From: Aquarana catesbeiana
Lineage: Eukaryota; Chordata; Amphibia; Anura; Ranidae
DNA length: 64,000 bases
Assembly: GCF_042186555.1 (NCBI RefSeq)
Contig: NC_133325.1
Span: 294,148,609 to 294,212,608 of the forward strand
Reading direction: 5' to 3'
Shown: one piece after another, positions 28,361-40,822 of the stretch
Layout of the letters: each line of letters opens with the position of its first letter
Position numbering within the stretch: position 1 is the first letter of the stretch
Notes under the pieces: generated by a model
The model's input: only the letters and a program-made list of their open reading frames with translations
Told to the model about the DNA's origin: nothing
Databases searched by the model: none
Program-made: the position numbers and the translations under genes

Positions 28361-31300
28361 ATGACCATGGCTAAGTTCATGTCACTCAATGTTCACGGTT
28401 TGAATTCAAACAGAAAAAGACACCTTGCATTGAGAGAGCTCAGGCAATCTGGGGCAGACGTAGTCCTGCTACAGGAAACGCATTTTAACAAGGGGGATGC
28501 CTTCATCTTTGCATCCAGACAATACCCCCAGATTTACCAGGCATTTAGCCCCCGCAAACGAGCGGGTGTGGCTATTCTATTTAAACGCGGTTCCCCGTTT
28601 AATTGTTCTGAGTCTTTTGTGGACCCAAGGGGACACTACATAATTTTGCGGGGCCAGTGGCAAACGCAGGCAGTTACTATCTGTAATATTTATGCCCCCA
28701 ATACCCATCAGATACATTTCCTCTCTAAAGTCTTTGCACGTCTGTTTAGATCCCCCAATGATTATTTGATAATCGGTGGAGACTTTAATTTGGCCCACTC
28801 GGTGGGTCTAGACCGCCATGTGATCAACCCTACAGCCCCACAGACCCGCGCCGCCCGTGACTCCAAACTATTTCGTCAATTAACCAGACGTCATGCCCTA
28901 TTTGATGCATGGCGGGCGTTGCACCCGGGGGATAGACAATACACATTTTTCTCTGCCCCTTTAGACTATTTTTTTGTCAACAATGCCACCCTTCGCGCCA
29001 CAAAAACAGCTCAGATCCTACCTATTTCTTGGTCTGATCATGCTCCTGTCATTGTGTCCTTAGAAATGGGTACCCCCACCTACAAACCATGTAATTGGCA
29101 GTTAAACAATTATCTCCTCCAACATATCCCATCTAAATCGGAACTAGAAACAACTTTGCAGAACTACTTCTTAGAAAATGACACCTCGGACATCTCCCTC
29201 TCCACTCTCTGGGAGGCCCACAAGGCAGTCCTCGGGACGGTGTATTGCGATCTCTTCGGCTATGAAGAAAAATGCGATAGCATCTAAACTTCAAGTTGAG
29301 AGAGATCTTAGAGCCCTAGAACTCCGATTACAAACCTCGCCATCCATGCATCTGCTTAAAAAAGTTGTCAGTCTCAGAACCACCCTCCGAAACCTAGCAT
29401 TAGGCCAAGTAGAGAAGGCACTCCTTCGGTTAAAACAAACCTATTACGATAAAGGCAACAAAGCCCACTCCCTCCTGGTGCGTAAATTGTCAGAACGTTC
29501 CCACATGTCCACCCCCCACCAAATTAAAGATAAGAAGGGAGCACTTTTATCGCACCCTCAAGATATAGCTCGGGCTTTTGGGAAATTTTAGACAAACCTA
29601 TATAATAACCCTGAGATCCCTCAGGATCCTCTTCCTCCCGATTTAAGTGCTCGTATGCGGCATTACCTGGAGGAAAGTGGACTTCCCAAACTCCAGGGGA
29701 CGGACCTAATGTCACTCAATGCTCCAATTACGGAGGAAGAACTGACGGCCACCATTAAAATTTTGCCTTCACATAAATCTCCCGGACCAGATGGTCTCCC
29801 GTATGAGTACTACAAGACATTTCTCCTGATTCTCCTACCCCATATGTGTTGGTTGTTTAACGCCTTTTTTCAGAAAACTACTATCCCCGCGGACATGCAG
29901 AGGTCATGCGGACATGCAGGCGGGGGATAACACGAGACGGATTATTGACTTTATAGACGTGGCGAACAGGGACAAGCTGGAAGCGTTAGTCCTCGGCTTG
30001 GATGCAGAAAAAGCTTTTGACCGCCTTGGTTGGCCCTTCCTGTTCGCCACGTTGAACTGCATGGGATTCCGGGGCCCATTTCTGCAGGCTATTAGACATC
30101 TGTACACTAATCCCACATCTCAGGTCAAGACCCCCTTTACCCCGACTGCGAATGGAACTAGCCAGGGGTGTCCACTCTCACCGCTATTGTTTGCGCTGTG
30201 TGTCGAGCCTCTGGCGGCGTCCATTCGAAGAAACCCGAACATACATAGGATCCCCGTGCGGGGAAGGGAATTTAAGTTAGCACTGTTCGCAGACGATATT
30301 ATACTCACCCTGACCCAGCCTAGGGTTTCACTTCCCAACCTGCATGCTGAACTTGACCTGTATAGATCTCTATCGGGCTATAAAATAAATGCAACTAAAT
30401 CTGAAGCGTTACCTATTAACATTCCAACACTGGAGACCCAACACCTACAACAATGCTTCCCTTATCACTGGAAGACATCATCCCTAAAATATTTGGGAGT
30501 ACAGATTACTCCCTCTTACTCTACCCTATACCGAGCCAACTACCCCCCCCCCCTCTTCAAAACCATAAGGGATCTCCTGCAAAAATGGAAGGCTCACCAT
30601 ATCTCCCTATTGGGGAGGGTGGCCTCAGTTAAAATGACTATCCTACCAAAGCTTCTTTATCTTTTCCAAACACTTCCCATCCCAGTGCCACAGGCGGAAT
30701 TGCGGAAACTCCAGGCAGATTTAATACGTTTTGTTTGGAATTATAAGAGGCATAGAATATCACATTCGGTCCTGACGGCGGCGCGCTCAGAGGGCGGGCT
30801 ATCATTTCCTGATTTAACTAAATACTATCAAGCTATTCAACTGCGGGCCCTGACCTCCTGGTTTCCCCAGCGTTCTTACAACAGATGGACAGAAATTGAA
30901 AAAATATGGATGGCACCCGTCCACCCAAATAGTATGCTCTGGAATGCGATGGTGGAGGTAGACTCAGCTCAGCTTCTGGGCCCCATGCTCCACCTCAGAT
31001 CACTCTGGCATAAACTATCCCGAGCTCATAAGCTATGTTCAGAGAGATCACTCCTCACGTCTTTCCTTTATAATCCCAGATTGCCTGCAGGCCTTACACA
31101 CCAGATGTCTTCCCCGTGGGCGACAAGGGACTTATTCCATTTTGGTAATTTGGTGCATCCATGTACGCGTAGACTGCTTTCATTTACAGACCTTCAAAAA
31201 AAATTTGACTTACCACGGCAAGTATTCTATGGATACCTACAGATTAGGCATTATGCTCAATCACTAACCCCGAACCTACAACTCTCGGCTCCAACCCCCT

Positions 31301-32326
31301 TTGAGGGCTTGATGTTGGAAGGTTCGGCAAGACGAGGGCTAATCTCAGACATTTACCGGGTACTAAACTCTAATGCCCCGTACACACGGTCGGATTTTCC
31401 GACTGAAAATGTGTGATAGGACCTTGTTGTCGGAAATTCCGACCGTGTGTAGGCTCCATCACACATTTTCCATTGGATTTTCCGACACACAAAGTTTGAG
31501 AGCAGGATATAAAATTTTCCAACAACAAAATCCGTTGTCGGAAATTCCGATCGTGTGTACACAAATCCGACAGACAAAGTGCCACGCATGCTCAGAATAA
31601 ATAAAGAGCTATTGGCCACTGCCCCATTTATAGTACCGACGTACGTGTTTTACGTCACCGCGTTCAGAACGATCGGATTTTCCGACAACTTTGTGTGACC
31701 GTGTGTATGCAAGACAAGTTTGAGCCAACATCTGTCGGAAAAAATCCTAGGATTTTGTTGTCGGAATGTCCGAACAAAGTCCGACCGTGTGTATGGGGCA
31801 TTACAGCTTCACAGACCAGGGTAAGCATGCATATATGCTCCGTTGGGAGAGGACTTTGGGTGAGGAAATCCCAGAAACTACATGGCAGACGATTTGGTCT
31901 CAGGCAGCTAAGAGTTCCCTTTGTACACTGTATAAGGAGAACGCGTATAAAATTCTTTTTTTTTGGTATCTGACGCCTGATGTGCTCTGCGCTATTTACC
32001 GTTCTAGCTCAGATAGATGCTGGCAGTGTCTGAAAGACAGAGGGACCTTATATCATATATATTGGACATGTCCTAAAATAGTCCCTTTTTGGACAGAGAC
32101 GCAATTATTATTGAACCGCCTGTTAGACGTGCAGGTGCCTAGAACTCCGAAATTATTTCTTCTTGGAGTGTCTGGATTACACTCCAGGAAACTGCTTCGA
32201 CATGTCCTTACGGCCGCGAGATGCCTTGTTGCCCTGCACTGGAAAAGACAGGATTCACCCACCCAAACAGACCTATATACCAGAATAAAAGACATAGAGC
32301 TAATGGAAAAAATTACAGCTAGATAA
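28361..32326 (+). pseudogene. LINE 1 ORF2 (APE endonuclease, RT), broken
   Basis: APE endonuclease at 28361-29280: SLNVHGLNS, LLQETHFN, ICNIYAPN, IGGDFNLA and WSDHAPV supply the catalytic Asn, Glu, Asp and His. The linker and RT start continue in another frame (29262-29930) with a TAG at 29589 and KSPGPDGLP at about 29778. A deletion then removes RT motifs 1-2 (the PISLL region), and the reading resumes at QAGDNTRR (29917). The palm has GLDAEKAFDRL, GTSQGCPLSPLLF and the catalytic FADDIILT (30286). The C-terminal part follows a MITE (31374-31800) and includes CWQCLKDRGTLYHIYWTCP, the C-x2-C...H...C motif of L1 ORF2. Confidence 0.9.
31374..31800. mobile_element. MITE, TWA-target family, copy 3 (in LINE 1 ORF2)
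   Basis: Ends TGCCCCGTACACACGGTCGG and its near-exact inverse, flanked by TAA (31371) and TTA (31801). Removing the element and one 3-bp target joins ORF2 in frame as LNS-N/Y-SFTDQGKHAYM. It is close in sequence to copies 2 and 4. The left and right targets differ by one base, probably a later mutation. Confidence 0.92.
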
Positions 32327-32700
32327 CAAGATAGACTGGAGGCACATGATAAGGTCTGGGAGGAATGGCATAGACGCGAGGACCCGCCCTGAGCCGGCGG
32401 TAGAGCCTCCCCCTTCCCCCCCCCCTCTCTCATCATATCCCTCTTTTCTTCTTTCCTCCTTTGTTTTCTTTCCTTTTCTGTATTGTTAGATTATGTTCAG
32501 ATTAAAAATGACACCTGCTTGTTGACTATTCAACGCTATTTGGAACTTGCTACAATTCTACTGTATTTGGATGATTGCCTCCTGATGTTTAATGCTTGCC
32601 AGCCTGGTTGCTGGCCAGTTGTGTCTAGTATATCACGGATTCAGTGTCTTTTGTATCTATTTACATATATGCCTAATAAAAATTGTTATTTGAAAAAAAA
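32327..32700 (+). other. LINE 1 3'UTR and poly(A)
   Basis: Pyrimidine-rich 3'UTR, AATAAAAA near 32674 and an A-run before the target duplication. Confidence 0.7.
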
Positions 32701-32849
32701 AAAATTGTAGGGAGTTTTCAGTCTGTACAATTAAAGCCAGTTATTTTCAGTGTTTTCGTGTGTGGAGATATGTTTTTAATTAAGCTATTGTAGCAGTCAT
32801 CGATAAAGGACGAGAATGGTGGTGTGTGTGTGTTTGTGGGGGGCGCCAT

Positions 32850-33075
32850 TGAAGAACCCGGCCTTGGGGCGGCAAAGGGAGCAAATCCGGGCCTGCCCGC
32901 ATCTATTACCTTTTGTACCACCACCCCCTCCCTTTAGAATGTAAGCTCTACGAGCAGGGCCCTCCTGTCCCTTCTGTATTGAACTGTACTGTAATTGTGC
33001 TGTCCCCACTCTACATTGTAAAGCGCTGCGTAAACTGTTGGTACTATATAAATCATGTATAATAATAATAACGAG
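32850..33075 (+). repeat. SINE/LINE-type tail with AAT microsatellite
   Basis: Carries GTAAGCTCTACGAGCAGGGC, then GTAAAGCGCTGCGTAAACTG, TATATAAAT and a short (AAT)n. This arrangement is widespread in amphibian genomes as the 3' end of a retroposon, and I recognise the pattern but cannot name the family with confidence. Confidence 0.55.
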
Positions 33076-33344
33076 GGAAGGTAGCGGTGTTCCTCATTGG
33101 ACTCTAAGAATAATATTTTACGGTGAGTATGACTATTGAGTATGACTTTACAGTACTGTCTAAAAGTTTTAGGCAGATGTGAAGAAATGCTGTAAAGTGA
33201 ATGCTTTCAAAAATATATATTTTAATTGGGTTTTTTTTTGTATCTATTTACAAAATGCAAAGTAAGCAAACAGAAGAAAAATCTAAATCAAATCAATATT
33301 TGGTTAGACTTTGGTTTCAAACCAGTATCAATCCTTGTACAGAA

Positions 33345-33834
33345 TGGGGTAGATTTACTAAAGGCAAATCCACATTGCACTACAAGTGCACTTGGAAGTG
33401 CAGTCGCTGTAGATCTGAGGGGGACATGCAAGGAAAATAAAAAGCCGCATTTTTGCTTGTACATGATTGGATGATAAAAATCGTCAGAGCTTCCCCTCAT
33501 TTTAGATCTTCATCTCAGATCTACAGCGAATGCACTTCCAGGTGCACAGTGGATTTGCCTTTAGTAAGGGTTGGTTCACACTGAGGCAGCATGACTTACA
33601 GCACGACTGCCTCAGGCGACCCAGGACACGACTCAGCGGTGACTTGCAAAACGACTTCTGTATAGAAGTCAATGCAAGTCGCCCCCAAAGTTGTACAGGA
33701 ACCTTTTTCTAAGTCGGAGCGACTTGCGTCGCTCCGGTTAGAACGGTTCCATTGCAGAGAACGGGATGCTACTTGTCAGGTGACTAGGTCGCCTGACAAG
33801 TCGTCCCATTGTGAACCGAGGCTAAATCAACCCT
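33345..33834. mobile_element. MITE in Tc1, itself interrupted
   Basis: Left end GGGGTAGATTTACTAAAGGC; the right end is the complement, split at TTTAGTAA (33567) by the next MITE and resumed as ATCAACCCT (33826-33834). The arms pair over about 65 bp (CACTTGGAAGTGCAGTCGC against GCGAATGCACTTCCAGGTG), giving a hairpin. No ORF. Superfamily not assigned. Confidence 0.75.
33568..33822. mobile_element. MITE in MITE, TAA target
   Basis: Imperfect inverted ends (GGGTTGGTTCACACTG and the complement of GCCTCGGTTCACAATG) flanked by TAA on both sides (33565-33567 and 33823-33825). Removing it with one TAA restores CCTTTAGTAAATCAACCC of the outer MITE. The interior is built from CGACTTG / CAAGTCG repeats in both orientations. 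The 3-bp target again fits PIF/Harbinger. Confidence 0.8.
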
Positions 33835-34108
33835 CTTGCATGCTTACACAAAGTCAGGGATTTTGTAGGATTAGAGTCAGGTGTATGATTAACCAATTAT
33901 TCCAAGCAGGTGCTAATGAACAGCATGTAGATTAAAACACGTCAATGGGGAGGCAGGAGGCGGAGCCTAGCAGAGCAGACATGCATTGTTAGAGCTCCAC
34001 ACCGCTGAGGAGAGAAGAGAAGGACAAAGCGGAGCCTGCAGGCTCAAAGGGTATCCATTTGAACCTTTTTGCCCCAGGGAACAAACTGTGAAAGTTTGGG
34101 CAGGAAAT

Positions 34109-35176
34109 ATGGTACTGGGAGGAAACCGTGGCAGAAATAAAAATCACCTCACAAAGAGCTCACAGGCACTCACTGCAGCTGAAGCAGCTCCAGTCACCTC
34201 ACAAGATATAGCATCAGGGCGCTCTCACAGACAGAAAATGTCACAGCAAGACTCTCCATTTGAGTCAGTTACAGAACAAATCCTCTCACAAACTTCTCCA
34301 CAAGCCTCCTCAGTATTCCCAGTAATATTATTACAATTTGAAAAGATGCTTCATAAGGCTTTAAAACAAACCTCAGACCAAATAACAAAAAGCCTAACCA
34401 AAGAAATAAGAGAGCTGGGAAACCGCACCGCAGCCTTAGAAATAAAAATGGATGAAATTGAAATTACAACCCAAGAAAATATAACAGAATTGGAACAATT
34501 AAAAAAAGAGAATTTAATACTTCAAACTAAGCTCGAAGATTACGAAAATAGAGCCAGACGTTCAAACTTACGCATAAGGGGAATACCTGAAACTGTGACA
34601 GACCTGCAATCTACTATTACTGCTCTATTACAAGAACTAAAGCCAGATATCCCTATTGAACGTTTAGAACTGGACAGAGTACACAGAGCCCTCACAGCCA
34701 AAAAGAAAGATGGACCCCCACGTGATATAATCACAAAATTTCATTATTACAGAACAAAAGAACAAATACTAATTGCTGCAAGAGAAAAAAAGGAACTTCA
34801 TTTTCAAGGACACAATTATCAAATTTTTGCTGACCTATCCCAACTTACTATTACTAAAAGACGATCCATGAAACCCCAACTAATGGAACTGCAACGCCAC
34901 AACATTATGTATCAATGGGGCTTCCCCTTTTCAGTCAGATTTAACTACCAAGGTACAATTTACAGAAGCAGATCAGCAGATGAACTACAACAAACCCTTT
35001 TAAAATTAAATCTGACAGAACCCACAAGCAGCAACACTCCCACACGCAGAAGAATGGCATCATCTTCACCTTCAGGCAGCACCCAGAAAATTTCAGAACA
35101 AAATGGGAATCATCATACTCACAAAAGAGGCCGTTATGCCACATCATCCATGGACCAAGAAGATTCAATGGACTGA
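34109..35176 (+). CDS. LINE 2 ORF1 (L1 ORF1p-like), open
   Basis: The frame is open from 33986; I choose Met 34109 (MVLGGNRGRNKNH) because the preceding 41 codons look like 5'UTR, giving 355 residues. The Ser/Gln-rich N-terminus is followed by a coiled coil at about residues 85-155 (LTKEIRELGNRTAALEIKM, LEQLKKENLILQTKL), the RRM-like domain starting RRSNLRIRGIPE near residue 162, and the C-terminal domain (HNIMYQWGFPFSVRF near 282). The tail is basic and Ser-rich. It should trimerise and coat LINE RNA. It is the only LINE ORF1 here without a frameshift. Confidence 0.88.
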   Translation: MVLGGNRGRNKNHLTKSSQALTAAEAAPVTSQDIASGRSHRQKMSQQDSPFESVTEQILSQTSPQASSVFPVILLQFEKMLHKALKQTSDQITKSLTKEIRELGNRTAALEIKMDEIEITTQENITELEQLKKENLILQTKLEDYENRARRSNLRIRGIPETVTDLQSTITALLQELKPDIPIERLELDRVHRALTAKKKDGPPRDIITKFHYYRTKEQILIAAREKKELHFQGHNYQIFADLSQLTITKRRSMKPQLMELQRHNIMYQWGFPFSVRFNYQGTIYRSRSADELQQTLLKLNLTEPTSSNTPTRRRMASSSPSGSTQKISEQNGNHHTHKRGRYATSSMDQEDSMD

Positions 35177-36122
35177 CATCCTAATTCCTGATATCTCTTC
35201 ATTTATTCTACTAAGAGATGGTTCTCTATAAAAAACCTGTATTTATAACTGAATGTAACTGCATTCTGATAGTCACACACTGTGTGGGATCATGTTACAT
35301 TCCAGTTATATTTCTTATTACTTCTGATTCATATAGCCTTAGAATATATAAGTGAAATAAGGAAATTCTTGTTCAGTTATATATTATCAGGTAATAACAA
35401 TAGATTTATTACTTTTTAGGACAAATATGTTCAATAATCCAGAAGTAATGGAAGCTTTTTCTTTCTTTTCTTAAAACAAATATATTATTACCTACCTAGT
35501 TCCTAGAATTATGTTTTTGTTTATTCTAATCTGAAGCAATACAACCTCAATTTTATGAGTTAACATATCTAAACAGTTACATATGAATAAAATATGTAAT
35601 TGTTTACTCTAAAAGGGTTAAAATCCCAAAATAATTCAAACTATCTTCATCAATACCAAAGTTATTAACAGTACCTTTCTAACTGAATTATTTAGCCTAG
35701 GGCAAGACTAACCATATACAACCACCCTGGAATAAATAATTTCAACAAAAACTATATTCTGCACTCCAATTAATGAAACATCATTTTGATGTCTTTTGAC
35801 ATAGCACTTCTCTCCTGTAAGCGGAAGATCCGTGTACCCCCATTAGCCCTCCTCATTCTCCCAACCATATTATGTGGGAGTGTGACGAAGGCACTTATTC
35901 CCCTGAGAGAGATATTTATTCTCTTTCACGGGTAAATTGTGATTACTTGCAAAAAATAATTTATACAATGTATCATCTAATCTCATATGTTTTTTGTTTA
36001 CTCCTTACTCCAGAATTCACTGGTTTCTTTTCTATCTATTCATCTCTTCAGTCCACACAGGTTGATCTGCGCAGTCAGCTCTGCATAACAAAAAGTAAGT
36101 CAAAACTATTTGATCTATTGCC
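35177..36122 (+). other. LINE 2 inter-ORF region
   Basis: About 945 bp of AT-rich sequence between the ORFs. No recognisable coding content. Confidence 0.6.
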
Positions 36123-37330
36123 ATGGCACCACTGAATATACTTTCCCTGAATGTTCAGGGAATAAATGTCCCTCAAAAAAGGACCAAAGCCTTCCGTACT
36201 TTCCATAACAAGAAGGCTCACATAGTATGCCTCCAAGAAACACACTTCACCAAAGATTCTACTCCAAAATATATTTCTCCTTTTTATCAACAAATTTACA
36301 CGGCTTCTGCCTGTACCAAGCAAAGGGGAACTCTAATTGCATTTCACCGATCCACACCATTCACCTTATCATCAGAAATTAAAGACCCAGAAGGTAGATA
36401 CCTGATACTCATGGGTTATATAATGGATACAGCAATCACGGTGATTTCCTACTACGCTCCTAACAAACAACCTACACCATTCCTCTCACATATATTACAA
36501 GTGATTAATACACACAAAATAGGAACAGTGATAATGTGTGGGGATTCGAACCAGGTCCTCCTCCCATTTCTAGATAAATCACCTTTTACACCATCCAAAA
36601 TAACCTCTAGATTACCTTTTTCTCAACTTCTTTCCAAATACAATCTGGTAGATTCATGGAGAGAAAGTAACCCAATGAAAAAAAAATTCACTTATTTCTC
36701 GCACCCTCATCAAACCTTCACCAGAATAGATCATATTTTTCTAACAATAGGAATGATACCAGAAATTATTGCATCAGATATAATTCCGATTCCGTGGTCT
36801 GACCATAATGCAGTATACACTACTATAGCCTCAGCCATAACAAAAGCGCATGACCCAACGTGGTACTTACCGGACATAATGCTCAAACACCCACTACATC
36901 TGATGGCCATTGAACAGGCTTTAAAGGAATACATATCAATTAATAATACAACAGACATCTCCCCAATAACACTGTGGGAAGCTCATAAGCCTGTCTTGCG
37001 TGGTACAATACAAAGACAAATGGCACTATTTAAACGGGAACGCAAAAATCTAGCAAAAAAACTAGAACTCAATTTTAATGCAGCCTACATATCATTTCAA
37101 GATAATCCATCTCAGAGTACAAAATCTCATCTGGAAAAATCTAGATTGGAATACGATCTATTTCTCACTGAGTCAGTTGATAGAACCCTCAAACGCTCCA
37201 AACACAATTTCTACATGAATACAAACAAACCAGGTACATATTTGGCTCGGGCATTAAATTCAACTAACAAATCTTTCAAACCAATACGTTTGAAATTATC
37301 AAAAAATGTTTACACTTGTAATCCAGTTAA
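36123..37330 (+). pseudogene. LINE 2 ORF2, N-terminal APE part
   Basis: Endonuclease motifs SLNVQGINV, CLQETHFT, ISYYAPNKQ, MCGDSNQVL, and WSDHNAVYT. The usual GDFN reads GDSN, keeping the catalytic Asp and Asn. The linker contains LWEAHKPVLRG. The frame is open until the TTAA insertion at 37327; the extra codons that follow up to 37472 belong to the insertion. Removing the insertion with one TTAA continues in frame as NPV-KIVHKFHS into 43212. Confidence 0.92.
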
Positions 37331-37789
37331 CCACTTGAGCCCCGGACCATTATGCTGCCTAAGGACCAGAGGTCTTTTTCCAATTTGGCACTGCGTCGCT
37401 TTAACTGCTAATTGCGCGGTCATGCAATGCTGTACCCAAACGAAATTTGCGTCCTTTTCTTCCCACAAATAGAGCTTTCTTTTGATGGTATTTGATCACC
37501 TCTGCGGTTTTTATTTTTTGCGCTATAAACGGAAAAAGACCGAAAATTTTGAAAAAAAATGATATTTTCTACTTTTTGTTATAAAAAAAATCCAATAAAC
37601 TAAATTTTAGTCATACATTTAGGCCAAAATGTATTCGGCCACATGTCTTTGGTAAAAAAAATGTCAATAAGCGTATATTTATTGGTTTGCGCAAAAGTTA
37701 TAGCGTCTACAAACTAGGGTACATTTTCTGGAATTTACACAGCTTTTAGTTTATGACTGCCTATGTCATTTCTTGAGGTGATAAAATGG

Positions 37790-39250
37790 CAGGGCAGTAC
37801 AAAACCCCCCCAAATGACCCCATTTTGGAAAGTAGACACCCCAAGGAAATTGCTGAGAGGCATGTTGAACCCATTGAATATTTATTTTTTTTGTCCCAAG
37901 TGATTGAAAAATGACAAAAAAAAAAAAAAAAAAAAATATTTACAAAAAGTCGTCACTAAATGATATATTGCTCACACAGGCCATGGGCCTATGTGGAATT
38001 GCACCCCAAAATACATTTAGCTGCTTCTCCTGAGTATGGGGATACCACATGTGTGGGACTTTTTGGGAGCCTAGCCGCGTACGGGGCCCCGAAAACCAAT
38101 CACCGCCTTCAGGATTTCTAAGGGTGTAAATTTTTGCTTTCACTCTTCACTGCCTATCACAGTTTCGGAGGCCATGGAATGCCCAGGTGGCACAAAACCC
38201 CCCAAAATGACCCCATTTTGGAAAGTAGACACCCCAAGCTATTTGCTGAGAGGCATATTGAGTCCATGGAATATTTTATATTTTGACACAAGTTGCGGGA
38301 AAGTGACACTTTTTTTTTTTTTTTTTTTTTTTTTCATAAAGTTGTCACTAAATGATATATTGCTCACACAGGCCATGGGCATATGTGGAATTGCACCCCA
38401 AAATACATTTAGCTGCTTCTCCTGAGTATGGGGATACCACATGTGTGGGACTTTTTGGGAGCCTAGCCGCGTACTGGACCCCGAAAACCAATCACTGCCT
38501 TCAGGATTTCTAAGGGTGAAAATTTTTGATTTCACTCTTTACTGCCTATCACAGTTTCGGAGGCCATGGAATGCCCAGGTGGCACAAAACCCCCCCAAAT
38601 GACCCCATTTTGGAAAGTAGACACCCCAAGCTATTTGCTGAAAGGCATGGTGAGTATTTTGCAGCTCTCATTTGTTTTTGAAAATGAAGAAAGACAAGAA
38701 AAAACATTTTTTTTTTTTCTTTTTTCAATTTTCAAAACTTTGTGACAAAAAGTGAGGTCTGCAAAATACTCACTATACCTCTCAGCAAATAGCTTGGGGT
38801 GTCTACTTTCCAAAATGGGGTCATTTGGGGGGGTTTTGTGCCACCTGGGCATTCCATGGCCTCCGAAACTGTGATAGGCAGTGAAGAGTGAAATCAAAAA
38901 TTCACGCCCTTAGAAAGCCTGAAGGCGGTGGTTGGTTTTCGGGGTCCCGTACGCGGCTAGGCTCCCAAAAAGTCTCACACATGTGGTATCCCCGTACTCA
39001 GGAGAAGCAGCAGAATGTATTTTGGGGTGTAATTTCACATATTTCCATGGCATGTTTGAGCAATATATCATTTAGTGACAACTTTGTGCAAAAAAAAAAA
39101 AAAAAAAAAAAAATTTGTCTCTTTCCCGCAACTTGTGTCGCAATATAAAATATTCCATGGACTCGACATGCCTCTCAGCAAATAGCTTGGGGTGTCTACT
39201 TTCCAAAATGGGGTCATTTGGGGGGGTTTTGAACTGTCCTGGCATTTTAT
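37790..39250. repeat. Direct and inverted ~400-bp blocks
   Basis: Two direct copies (about 37790-38185 and 38186-38586) and part of a third, then an inverted copy (about 38760-39245) around a central spacer near 38645-38780. Landmarks are CCCATTTTGGAAAGTAGACA, CTAAATGATATATTGCTCAC and CTCCTGAGTATGGGGATACC and their complements. Each block contains a long A or T run. Short frames running through them are artefacts. Confidence 0.92.
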
Positions 39251-40822
39251 GCACAACATTTAGAAGCTTATGTCACACATCACCCACTCTTCTAACCACT
39301 TGAAGACAAAGCCCTTTCTGACACTTATTGTTTACATGAAAAAGTTTTTTTTTTTTGCAAAAAAATTACTTTGAACCCCCAAACATTATATATTTTTTTA
39401 AAGCAAATGCCCTACAGATTAAAATGGTGGGTGTTTCATTTTTTTTTTCACACAGTAATTGCGCAGCGATTTTTCAAACGCATTTTTTGGGGAAAAAACA
39501 CACTTTTTTAAATTTTAATGCACTAAAACACGCTATATTGCCCAAATGTTTGATGAAATAAAAAAGATGATCTTAGGCCGAGTACATGGATACCAAACAT
39601 GACATGCTTTAAAATTGCGCACAAACGTGCAGTGGCAACAAAATAAATACATGTTTAAAAGCCTTCAAAAGCCTTTACAGGTTACCACTTTAGATTTACA
39701 GAGGAGGTCTACTGGAAAAATTACTGCACTCGATCTGGCCTTCGCGGTGATACCTCACATGCATGGTGCAATTGCTGTTTATGTTTGACGACAGACCGCC
39801 GCTTGCGTTCGCCTTAGCGCGAGAGCAGGGGGCGACAGGGGTGTTTTTTTTTTTTTTTTTTTTTTCTTTATTATTTTTTTGCTTTTTTAATCTTACTTTT
39901 AAACTGTTCCTTTCATATTTTTTTTTTTAATCATTTTTATTGTTATCTCGGGGAATGTAAATATCCCCTATGATAGCAATAGGTAGTGACAGGTACTCTT
40001 TTTTGAAAAAATTGTGGTCTATTAGACCCTAGATCTCTCCTCTGCCCTCAAAGCATCTGACCACACCAAGATCGGTGTGATAAAATGCTTCCCCAATTTC
40101 CCAATGGCGCTATTTACATCCGGCGAAATCTAAGTCATGAAATACTCGTAGCTTCCGGTTTCTTAGGCCATAGAGATGTTTGGAGCCACTCTGGTCTCTG
40201 ATCAGCTCTATGGTCAGCTGGCTGAATCACCGGCTGCATTCTCAGGTTCCCTGTTGAGACAGGAGAGCCAGAGAAAAACACGGAAGACGGTGGGGGGGGG
40301 GGGGGGGCATTCCCTCCCACGGCTTGTAAAAGCAGTCTAGAGGCTAATTAGCCGCTAGGATTGCTTTTACATGAAAGCCGACCGCTGGCTGAAAAGAATG
40401 ACACCAAGATGATACCTAAACCTGCAGGCATCATTCTGGTATAACCACGCAAAGTCGTGAATGGCGTACCTGAAGACAAAAAAATGGTTAACAATGGTTA
40501 ACAATAAAGCACAGTAAAGTGTAAATAATTACACACCTGAAAAACAAACATGATAAAACATAATAACAATAACAATAACAATAAAACATTGCAGAATAGA
40601 ATACAGTAAAAAAGAGCAGAACAATAGAGAGAGAGAATAGAGAGAGAGAGAACAATAAAACAACTATTTTTTTTTATTTCATATTTTTTTTTTTTTTTAC
40701 ACTTTTTTTGTAACTAACTTTTATAACGGTAACCGGTTCCAGGTTCGGGTCTCTCAAAATGCGATGGCATCTTGGGAGACCCTGTGAAAGTGTGCCTAGT
40801 CTGTGCAATGCTGTACCCTACG

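Larger units (their letters stand above)
26014..32713 (+). mobile_element. L1-like LINE 1, full-length but inactivated
   Basis: A two-ORF non-LTR retrotransposon with a poly(A) tail ending near 32700. The target duplication AAAAAATTGTAGGG is at 26014-26026 and immediately after the tail (32700-32713), so both ends are intact. ORF1 and ORF2 are broken by frameshifts, stops, an internal deletion and a MITE. A short 3'UTR carries AATAAAAA at about 32674. Confidence 0.92.
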
